7,455 bases of DNA from an uncultured Alistipes sp. (GTDB lineage: Bacteria > Bacteroidota > Bacteroidia > Bacteroidales > Rikenellaceae). Every line of letters begins with the position of its first letter. Position 1 is the first letter of the stretch. The notes beneath the pieces were generated by a model that had not been told where the DNA came from, made no database searches, and was given only the letters and a program-made list of their open reading frames with translations. This document shows, piece by piece, positions 1 through 5,208 of the stretch. The position numbers and the translations under genes were made by a program. The stretch is taken from the NCBI GenBank assembly GCA_904502075.1, contig CAJGDL010000085.1, positions 1-7,455 of the forward strand. The letters run 5' to 3'.

Positions 1-152
1 AGGTACTCAAGGCAATCGAGGAGAAGAATTGGTTCCTGCGTCGCGAGTTGGGTCGCCGCGTGAAGAACCAGCTCAAGGTGGTCCCCGAGCTGCAGTTCTT
101 CCTCGACGATTCGCTGGAGTATATCCGCAACATCGAGGAGAAACTCAAATAA
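1..152 (+). CDS. rbfA: Ribosome-binding factor A, C-terminal fragment
   Basis: This is the last 49 codons of a gene that starts before the window; the readable frame begins at base 3 and stops with TAA at 150-152. The peptide contains ELGRRVKNQLKVVPELQFF followed by a DDSLEY stretch. This matches the end of the RbfA KH-like domain, where the family has a conserved R-(I/V)-VPEL-x-F-x-x-D-x-S-L pattern. RbfA binds the 30S subunit near the 5' end of 16S rRNA and helps its late maturation in the cytoplasm, notably under cold stress. The next gene starts 13 bases after the stop, which suggests co-transcription. Only the C-terminus is visible, so the call rests on this one motif block, but the block is distinctive. 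Confidence 0.87.
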   Translation, partial: VLKAIEEKNWFLRRELGRRVKNQLKVVPELQFFLDDSLEYIRNIEEKLK

Positions 153-165
153 ATTTTTCGCCACG

Positions 166-1377
166 ATGCTCACCCTCCGTTTTGCGCGTCGCTACCTCTT
201 CTCGCCCAAGTCGCACTCGGTGATCAACTTGATCTCGGGTGTGAGCTTGGTGGCCATGGCAACCCCCGTGGCAGCGATGATCATCCTTCTCTCGGTCTTC
301 AATGGGTTCGAGGGGCTTATCCGTTCGATGGCCTCAACCTTCGATACCGACCTGGTGATCACTCCGCGCGAGGGGGTCTCGCTGCCGACCGAGCGGATCG
401 ACACGGCCGCCCTGCGGCAAATCGAGGGGGTGGAGGCCTGCAGCTGGGTGGTGGAGCAGGAGGCGATGGTGAGCTATGGCGATCGCCAGGCGATGGTCGT
501 CGTGCGCGGCGTGGAGGATCACTACACCTCGCTGCTTCCGATCCATCAAGCCACCGCCTCGGGCGAGTACCGCGTGCGGTTGGGTGACTACGACTACGCC
601 TTCATCGGCCAGGGGCTCGGCTACCGGCTCGGGGTGAAAACCCTGGTGGCCGATCCGCTTAAGATCTACGCCTTGAAGCGGGAGAGTTTTTCGACCCTGC
701 TGCCCATCGACGGCTACACGCGACGCGAAGTGCCCCTCTCGGGCACCTTCCTGCTCGACACCGAAAGCGAGGAGCGTTACCTGCTCACCTCGATCCGCCT
801 GGCTCGCGATCTCTTCGCCATGGAGGGGTGCGCCACGGCTCTCTTCGTGAAGGGCGACGGAAGTTGCTCGATCGAAGCCCTGCGCAACCGCCTGCAAGAG
901 CGACTGGGCGAGGAGCTGAAGGTGGAGACCCGCTACGAACGCAACAAGACCTTCTACGACATCATGACCTACGAGAAGTGGGGCATCTTCTTCATCTCGC
1001 TCCTGGTGGTGATCATCGCCTCGTTCTCGATCGTGGGGGCCTTGGCCATGCTGATCATCGAGAAGCGCGATGAACAGCTGACCCTCCGCTCCCTGGGGGC
1101 CGACACCGCTTTCATCCGCAGGATCTTCCTCAGCGAGGGGCTTCTGATCGGAGGGTTGGGGGCCTTGGCCGGTACCCTCATCGGGGTAGGAATCACCCTG
1201 GCACAAGAGCACATCGGACTGGTGGAGATGCCCACGGCAAGTTTTGTGATGCAGTACTACCCCGTGGAGTTCCGGTGCATGGATCTGATCGCCATCCTGG
1301 CGGTATTTACAGGCGTAGTATGGAGCATCTCGCAACTCACGGTTCGCAACATGATTCCAAAACCCAAGAGGCTATAG
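166..1377 (+). CDS. FtsX/LolE-family ABC transporter permease
   Basis: A 403-residue inner-membrane protein with the layout of lipoprotein-releasing (LolC/LolE) and related FtsX-type permeases. TM1 lies at about residues 22-46, inside the family-typical N-terminus (ARRYLFSPKSHSVINLISGVS). A large extracytoplasmic domain (MacB-like core) spans about 47-270. TM2 is at about 273-298, TM3 at about 324-347 and TM4 at about 373-392. The EKRDEQLTLRSLGAD stretch after TM2 is the cytoplasmic coupling region that contacts the ATPase in this family. In proteobacteria LolCDE extracts lipoproteins from the inner membrane for delivery to the outer membrane. A similar role is likely here but not proven, because no LolD-type ATPase gene lies in the window. 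The start at 166 follows rbfA by 13 bases and gives the canonical N-terminus. lolE-like is the best guess; MacB-like or another FtsX transporter remains possible. Confidence 0.88.
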   Translation: MLTLRFARRYLFSPKSHSVINLISGVSLVAMATPVAAMIILLSVFNGFEGLIRSMASTFDTDLVITPREGVSLPTERIDTAALRQIEGVEACSWVVEQEAMVSYGDRQAMVVVRGVEDHYTSLLPIHQATASGEYRVRLGDYDYAFIGQGLGYRLGVKTLVADPLKIYALKRESFSTLLPIDGYTRREVPLSGTFLLDTESEERYLLTSIRLARDLFAMEGCATALFVKGDGSCSIEALRNRLQERLGEELKVETRYERNKTFYDIMTYEKWGIFFISLLVVIIASFSIVGALAMLIIEKRDEQLTLRSLGADTAFIRRIFLSEGLLIGGLGALAGTLIGVGITLAQEHIGLVEMPTASFVMQYYPVEFRCMDLIAILAVFTGVVWSISQLTVRNMIPKPKRL

Positions 1378-1419
1378 ACCTCTACACCTTATATATTATA
1401 AAGAAACTGAGAGTAAAAT

Positions 1420-2301
1420 ATGATTTGGATGGGGAAAATAATACGGGTCGCCCTGGTGGCGACGATGATCCTCTCGCTCGGAGGCTGCAAGAAGCACACA
1501 ATCATCCCCGACGAGGAGTTGGCCATGATCTTCCACGATGCCTTTTTGGCCAACAGCCTCCTCAACAAGAGCAACGCCAAGAAGGATTCGCTACTGATCT
1601 ACGAGCCAATCTTCGCACGCTACGGCTACACGACCGAAGATGTTCAATACACAATCGGCAACTTCTCGAAACGCAAGAGTGCTCGCCTGGGCGATGTCGT
1701 TGAGCAGTCGATCCAACTTCTTGAGGCCGAGGGGCTGCGCCTAAACAAGGCCGTGGCAGCCCTCGACACGGTGAACAACGTGGCCCTGCGCCACTCGAAG
1801 CGCACCATCTACCACGACTCGCTCCGCCGGGCCACCCGCCTGAAGGATACGACCGAGTTGCGCATCACGCTCGACTCCCTGCGCCCGGGAACCTACACGA
1901 TCAAGAGCCGCTATGAGATCGACTCGTTAGACGAAAACCGCTCCTTGCGCGTACAGCTTTGGATGGAGCGCGAGGACAGCTCCCGCATGGGCAACTACAC
2001 GGCCCAACTGCGCCGCCACAGCGAGGAGAGCTTCGAGCGCACGATGACGGCCGACAGCTCGGTTCGTCGTCTGGTGATCAACTTCTGGAATCCGCTCCGC
2101 GGCCAGCAGAAACGCCCCCACATCACCCTGCGCGACCTGAAGGTCGAGTTCCAACTCCCCCAAGAGGAGGCGGTGGACTCGCTCTATGAACAGCAACTCA
2201 ACATCCGAATCTTTGCCAATGACTTCCTGCGCACCCTCGAGGCGGATAGCCTCGCACTTTCTGCTGACACCACAGGGTTGGCTGCGAAACCCGCTCGTTG
2301 A
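1420..2301 (+). CDS. DUF4296 domain-containing lipoprotein
   Basis: A 293-residue predicted lipoprotein. A short charged start and hydrophobic stretch (about residues 6-20) lead to the lipobox L-G-G-C, with the lipidated cysteine at residue 23. Residues about 27-115 resemble DUF4296, a small helical domain known from Bacteroidetes: IIPDEELAMIFHDAFLANS opens it, and the FARYGYTTEDVQYTIGNFS stretch is characteristic. Residues about 125-260 form a second region rich in alternating hydrophobic and polar residues (TYTIKSRYEI, LRVQLWME), probably a beta-rich domain; I recognise no family for it. Function is unknown. A second in-frame ATG at 1429 would also leave a good signal peptide. The gene starts 42 bases after the permease stop with no promoter motif between, so it probably belongs to the same transcript. 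Its last 28 codons, including the stop, overlap the next gene in another frame. Confidence 0.83.
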   Translation: MIWMGKIIRVALVATMILSLGGCKKHTIIPDEELAMIFHDAFLANSLLNKSNAKKDSLLIYEPIFARYGYTTEDVQYTIGNFSKRKSARLGDVVEQSIQLLEAEGLRLNKAVAALDTVNNVALRHSKRTIYHDSLRRATRLKDTTELRITLDSLRPGTYTIKSRYEIDSLDENRSLRVQLWMEREDSSRMGNYTAQLRRHSEESFERTMTADSSVRRLVINFWNPLRGQQKRPHITLRDLKVEFQLPQEEAVDSLYEQQLNIRIFANDFLRTLEADSLALSADTTGLAAKPAR

Positions 2302-3364
2302 GTTGGCGGCCGACGGGACGATTCTTCGGGTCGAGCAATGCAAAGACCCCGATCGGGAGCCTCTGACCGAATTCTACGGCGGGATCCTGCTGCCCGGCCT
2401 GGTGAATGCTCACTGCCATCTGGAGCTCAGCTACCTGCAAGGGGCCATCCCCGAGGGAGAGGGCTTTGCCGCCTTTGCCCGCGCGATGGGTGAGGTGCGC
2501 CATCGCTTCCCAAAGGAGGAGCGCGAGGCGGCCGCTCACCGAATCGATGCCCAATTCCGCCACGAGGGGGTGGTGGCCGTGGGGGATATCTCGAACAGCG
2601 AGGAGAGTTTTCCGATCAAAACCGCCAGCACGATCCACTACCACACCTTTGCGGAGGTCTACGGCCTGCGTACCACCGACACAGCACACCAGGAGCCCCT
2701 CCTAAAACACCCCCACACCTCGCTTACGCCCCACTCGATCTACTCCGTGCAGGAGGAGCTCTTCCGCTCTATCTGCCGCGAGGGGGAGGCTCCCCTCTCG
2801 ATCCACTTCATGGAGAGCGAGGCCGAATCCGAACTTTTTCTGCACAAAGGGCGCCTTTGGGAGTGGTATGAACGGGCCGGCTTCTCGTGTGACTTCCTCC
2901 ACTACAAATCACCCGCACATCGCATAATAGAGAGCATCCCGGCCGACCGCGAGGTGATCCTGGTTCACAACTGCTGCGTCACGCAACGCGACATCGACCT
3001 CATCATGAACCACTTCACGGCTCCGGTTCATTGGTGCCTGTGCCCCGCATCGAATCGATACATCTCGCACCTGAAACCGCCCGTAGAACTCCTTCGATCG
3101 CAAAACCTTAACCTCTGCCTGGGCACCGACTCGGGGGCCTCGAACGGTTCGCTGCGGATGATCGATGAACTGCGTCTGCTGGAGGGAGTTCCCCTGGAGG
3201 AGCGCCTGCGTTGGGCAACACTCGGAGGGGCCCGCGCCTTGGGAGTCGACCACACATTGGGGTCGATCGAGGTGGGCAAACGCCCGGGGCTGGTTCTGCT
3301 CGAAGGAGTCGACCTCTCGCGCATGGAGCTTACCGAGAACTCCAAACTTCGCCGCATAGCCTAA
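2219..3364 (+). CDS. Amidohydrolase family protein (deaminase/chlorohydrolase type)
   Basis: A 381-residue cytosolic metal-dependent hydrolase of the amidohydrolase superfamily. Numbered from the ATG at 2219, the expected metal and catalytic residues are all present: H65 and H67 in LPGLVNAHCHLE, H196 and E199 in SIHFMESEAE, H250 in VILVHN, and D304 in LGTDSGASNGS. The spacing and the HxxE motif resemble the TRZ/ATZ, guanine deaminase and aminodeoxyfutalosine deaminase branch, so hydrolytic deamination of a ring compound is plausible; the substrate cannot be read from the sequence. Start choice is uncertain. An earlier ATG at 2186 gives 392 aa and 116 bases of overlap with the lipoprotein gene. 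I prefer 2219 because family members usually start just before the first strand, here RRIASHFLLTP. A TTG at 2303 would avoid the overlap but remove that strand. The gene is probably translationally coupled to its upstream neighbour. Confidence 0.85.
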   Translation: MTSCAPSRRIASHFLLTPQGWLRNPLVELAADGTILRVEQCKDPDREPLTEFYGGILLPGLVNAHCHLELSYLQGAIPEGEGFAAFARAMGEVRHRFPKEEREAAAHRIDAQFRHEGVVAVGDISNSEESFPIKTASTIHYHTFAEVYGLRTTDTAHQEPLLKHPHTSLTPHSIYSVQEELFRSICREGEAPLSIHFMESEAESELFLHKGRLWEWYERAGFSCDFLHYKSPAHRIIESIPADREVILVHNCCVTQRDIDLIMNHFTAPVHWCLCPASNRYISHLKPPVELLRSQNLNLCLGTDSGASNGSLRMIDELRLLEGVPLEERLRWATLGGARALGVDHTLGSIEVGKRPGLVLLEGVDLSRMELTENSKLRRIA

Positions 3365-3416
3365 ACCAACAGGTTTCAAAATCTCTCTTCCCGCTGATTT
3401 TTAGCCCCTTCAAGAA

Positions 3417-3450
3417 GAATTTTGAATTTTGAATTTTGAATTTTGAATTT
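3417..3450. repeat. 7-bp tandem repeat (GAATTTT), about 4.9 copies
   Basis: Four exact copies of GAATTTT (3417-3444) and a fifth lacking its last base (3445-3450) lie between the amidohydrolase stop and the rplY promoter -7 box. Each unit junction creates a TTTG, and the one at 3435-3438 sits at -33 spacing from the -7 box. The tract is very AT-rich against the GC-rich genes on both sides. It is a simple-sequence repeat of the kind prone to copy-number change by slippage. Confidence 0.9.
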
Positions 3451-3464
3451 ATTTCGTACCTTTG
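3435..3464 (+). promoter_or_regulatory. Bacteroidetes-type promoter for rplY
   Basis: TACCTTTG at 3457-3464 matches the Bacteroidetes -7 consensus TAnnTTTG exactly. TTTG at 3435-3438, provided by the tandem repeat, serves as the -33 element with an 18-base spacer. Transcription would start near 3470, giving an rplY leader of about 110 bases. No other TAnnTTTG lies between here and the rplY start, so rplY probably has its own promoter separate from the upstream operon. Confidence 0.75.
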
Positions 3465-3470
3465 TCGCGC

Positions 3471-3581
3471 AAAATCAGGCGGAATTGGGGTCTGAGCAAT
3501 AGCCTGCTACTGAAAGGGGCAGGGGGCAAGGACTGAGAACCGCCGTAGGTAACATTAACTTAATTTAATTCATTACACACA
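3471..3581 (+). promoter_or_regulatory. Long, possibly structured 5' leader of rplY
   Basis: This is about 110 bases between the predicted start site and the rplY ATG. The first 75 are G-rich and can fold. GGCGG (3478-3482) pairs with CCGCC (3540-3544) to enclose the segment, and CCTGC (3503-3507) pairs with GCAGG (3519-3523) around an 11-base loop. The last 35 bases are AT-rich and look unstructured, as expected before a Bacteroidetes start codon. The pentamer CTGAG occurs twice (3492-3496 and 3533-3537). Ribosomal protein genes often carry autoregulatory leaders, so this is a candidate. I do not recognise a named RNA family in it, and the pairing was found by eye only. Confidence 0.4.
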
Positions 3582-4166
3582 ATGAAAACTCTTCAGATTT
3601 CGGCCGTATCGCGTAACGACTACGGCAAGAAGGCCGCCAAGGCGGTACGCCGCGAGGGTATGATCCCCTGCGTATTGAATGGTGCCGGCGAGTCGATCTC
3701 GTTCTCGGTAGACGCAAAGGCTGTGAAGCCCCTGATCTACACCCCTGCATCGTACATCGTAGAGCTCACGATCGAGGACAAGACCTACCAGGCTGTAATG
3801 CGTGAGGTTCAGTTCCACCCCGTTCGCGAGGAGATCCTCCACATCGACTTCTATCAGATCCAGGCCGGTAAGCCCGTAGCTATCGCTATTCCCGTTCGCC
3901 TCACCGGTAACGCCGAGGGTGTGAAGATCGGTGGTAAGCTCGTTCTGTCGGCTCGCAAGCTCGTAGTAAGCGCTCCCGTAGAGAACCTGCCCGATGAGAT
4001 CACGATCGACGTAACGCCCCTGGGTGTTGGTAAGACGATCTTCGTAGGTGACCTCGCCATCGAGGGCCTGAAGTTCCTGACCCCCGCCACGACCGCCGTT
4101 TGCGCCGTTCGCGTAACCCGTGCTTCGCGTGGTGCCGCTGCCGCCGAGGCCGCCGGTAGAAAATAA
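3582..4166 (+). CDS. rplY: 50S ribosomal protein L25/general stress protein Ctc
   Basis: A 194-residue two-domain bL25 of the longer Ctc/TL5 type. The 5S rRNA-binding L25 domain spans about residues 4-92 with its typical AVRREGMIPCVLNG and VQFHPVREEILHIDFYQI stretches. The TL5 C-terminal beta domain spans about 98-180, and an Ala-rich basic tail ends the protein. L25 binds 5S rRNA in the central protuberance of the large subunit. Codon use stands out: by my count 20 of 22 valines use GTA or GTT and only two use GTG, whereas the permease gene mostly uses GTG. That fits selection for high expression. The gene has its own promoter and leader, ends in a hairpin terminator, and precedes pth, a neighbour often found beside L25 in bacteria. 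Confidence 0.96.
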   Translation: MKTLQISAVSRNDYGKKAAKAVRREGMIPCVLNGAGESISFSVDAKAVKPLIYTPASYIVELTIEDKTYQAVMREVQFHPVREEILHIDFYQIQAGKPVAIAIPVRLTGNAEGVKIGGKLVLSARKLVVSAPVENLPDEITIDVTPLGVGKTIFVGDLAIEGLKFLTPATTAVCAVRVTRASRGAAAAEAAGRK

Positions 4167-4184
4167 TCGGAACCAAAACATGGC

Positions 4185-4218
4185 ATGGGGCTGTCTTTTC
4201 GGGCAGCCCCATCTTATT
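4185..4218 (+). terminator. Hairpin terminator after rplY
   Basis: An 11-bp stem pairs 4185-4195 (ATGGGGCTGTC) with 4202-4212, with one G-T wobble and a 6-base loop (TTTTCG). It starts 18 bases after the rplY stop. The following CTTATT is only a weak T-tract, so termination may be partial and allow read-through into pth, which has no obvious promoter of its own. Confidence 0.72.
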
Positions 4219-4319
4219 AGAAGCAAGTCATCTTGAAATTGTTTAATCACCTCCTGCAGTGGGTGCGCAACCGCTTGACCCCCACACCTCAAAAGGTACA
4301 GGAGCAGATCGACCCTCGT

Positions 4320-4883
4320 ATGAAATATCTGATTGTAGGTTTGGGAAATATTGGTGCGGAGTACCAGAATACGCGCCACAACATCGGCTTCCGCGTGGTA
4401 GATGCCCTGGCCGAGAAGGCCGGTGTGAGCTTTTCTACCGACCGCTACGGTGCCGTTGCCGAGATGCGCCACCGAGGCCACATCGTCACCCTGCTGAAGC
4501 CCTCAACCTATATGAACCTCTCGGGAAAGGCCGTGCGCTATTGGTTGGAGGCCACCAAAACCCCGATCGAAAACCTGCTGATCATTGTCGATGATATCGC
4601 CCTGCCGTTCGGCTCGCTCCGCATGCGCATGAAGGGTTCGGATGGCGGCCACAACGGACTGAAAAACATCAACGAAATCCTGGGATCGGATGCCTACTCG
4701 CGCATCCGCTTCGGCATCGGAGGCGACTTCCCGCGCGGCTTCCAGGTCGATCATGTCTTGGGGCAATGGACCTCGGAGGAGGAGGCCCAGATGGCCGAGA
4801 AGCTGAAGACCTTCGTCGATGCCTCGCTCTCGTTTGTCTCCATCGGCGCCCAACGCACCATGAACACCTACAACAAAAAGTAG
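4320..4883 (+). CDS. pth: Peptidyl-tRNA hydrolase
   Basis: A 187-residue Pth1-family enzyme that releases peptides from peptidyl-tRNA dropped by stalled ribosomes, recycling tRNA in the cytoplasm. From the ATG at 4320 it begins MKYLIVGLGNIGAEY, the normal family start, and its length is close to the usual size of about 190. Catalytic-site residues are in place: N10, H20 in NTRHNIGF, N66 in KPSTYMNLSG, D91 in VDDIALPFG, and H111/N112 in GSDGGHNG (E. coli N10, H20, N68, D93, H113, N114). The frame stays open upstream to a TTG at 4233, which would add 29 residues with an amphipathic helix-like stretch (KLFNHLLQWVRNRL), giving 216 aa. I chose the ATG on family grounds, but the longer form is possible. 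No promoter motif is seen before it, so it may depend on read-through from rplY. Confidence 0.94.
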   Translation: MKYLIVGLGNIGAEYQNTRHNIGFRVVDALAEKAGVSFSTDRYGAVAEMRHRGHIVTLLKPSTYMNLSGKAVRYWLEATKTPIENLLIIVDDIALPFGSLRMRMKGSDGGHNGLKNINEILGSDAYSRIRFGIGGDFPRGFQVDHVLGQWTSEEEAQMAEKLKTFVDASLSFVSIGAQRTMNTYNKK

Positions 4884-4922
4884 GCTGTTCCAACTTAGAA
4901 AAGCGATATTTTACCCGCGACT

Positions 4923-4959
4923 AACTTCTCCCCTTTGAAAGGGGAGAAGTTTTTGTTTT
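4923..4959 (+). terminator. Intrinsic terminator after pth (perfect palindrome)
   Basis: Bases 4923-4936 and 4938-4951 are perfectly complementary around G4937; the core is CTTCTCCCC paired with GGGGAGAAG. The + strand continues with TTTTT-G-TTTT, giving a strong intrinsic terminator 39 bases after the pth stop. The complementary direction lacks a T-run (it reads GTTAGTCGCG), so it should mainly serve pth rather than sppA arriving from the other side. Confidence 0.88.
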
Positions 4960-4996
4960 ATCCCCTTATTATAGCACGGTGCACAGGGCCGGGAAG

Positions 4997-5079
4997 GCTG
5001 TTGGAGGAGCAGATTTCGACTTAACGCAGCAAGCCCCGAAAGGGTTGGTGGCGTAACGCCACTTTTAACTTTCAACAGC
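4997..5079. repeat. Inverted-repeat arm A in the pth-sppA spacer
   Basis: GCTGTTGGAGG (4997-5007) pairs with CTTTCAACAGC (5069-5079), 11 bp including two G-T wobbles. Inside it, 5021-5036 pairs imperfectly with 5042-5056 around a CGAAA loop, with small bulges and one mismatch. A competing hairpin, GTGGCG-TAA-CGCCAC (5048-5062) followed by TTTT, is also possible and resembles a small + strand terminator. No believable gene occupies this stretch. The folding was traced by eye and its thermodynamic support is untested. Confidence 0.55.
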
Positions 5080-5083
5080 ACCC

Positions 5084-5208
5084 AATTTTTGATTTTAGAG
5101 AGGCAGATTTTGTGCCAACGAAGATTGGGCTGGATGGGCTGTACTTCCCGTACTGCCCATTCGGCCCAAGCAAGGCGGTGCAAAAGATGCCCTATAAAAT
5201 CGAATATT
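5084..5208. repeat. Long imperfect hairpin (arm B) reaching into the sppA 3' end
   Basis: About 47 base pairs can form in nested order around the loop TTCCC (5145-5149). The helices, from the inside out, are 5141-5144/5150-5153, 5125-5139/5155-5169 (15 continuous pairs, two wobbles), 5108-5116/5177-5185 (9 pairs), 5102-5105/5188-5191, 5092-5097/5195-5200, 5088-5091/5201-5204 and 5084-5086/5206-5208. A tandem G-A/A-G mismatch separates two of them, and one 8x7-base internal loop interrupts the stem. The sppA stop codon (5192-5194) and last codons lie within the right arm. In the sppA mRNA this would fold immediately at and after the stop. No T-run follows on the - strand, so it is not a textbook terminator. 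Confidence 0.68.

Noticed and set aside
334..1335. 333-codon open frame on the - strand opposite the permease gene
   Set aside because: Its peptide is rich in His, Gln, Gly and Asp with no recognisable motif, while the + strand encodes a clear FtsX-type permease. It is an antisense shadow caused by biased codon use.
2186..2218. Upstream ATG at 2186 as the amidohydrolase start
   Set aside because: It would extend the overlap with the lipoprotein gene to 116 bases and add 11 Ser/Asn-rich residues not expected in the family. It is kept as a less likely alternative.
3417..3450. Short tandem repeat considered as a CRISPR-like array
   Set aside because: The units are 7 bp and directly adjacent with no spacers, so it is a simple-sequence repeat.
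3573..4481. 302-codon open frame on the - strand spanning rplY and the start of pth
   Set aside because: It runs through the rplY terminator hairpin and opposite two well-supported genes, and its peptide has no family resemblance.
5048..5066. GTGGCG-TAA-CGCCAC hairpin plus TTTT as a separate + strand terminator
   Set aside because: The stem is only 6 bp and the T-tract short, a stronger terminator lies 100 bases upstream, and the bases can pair in the larger arm A instead.
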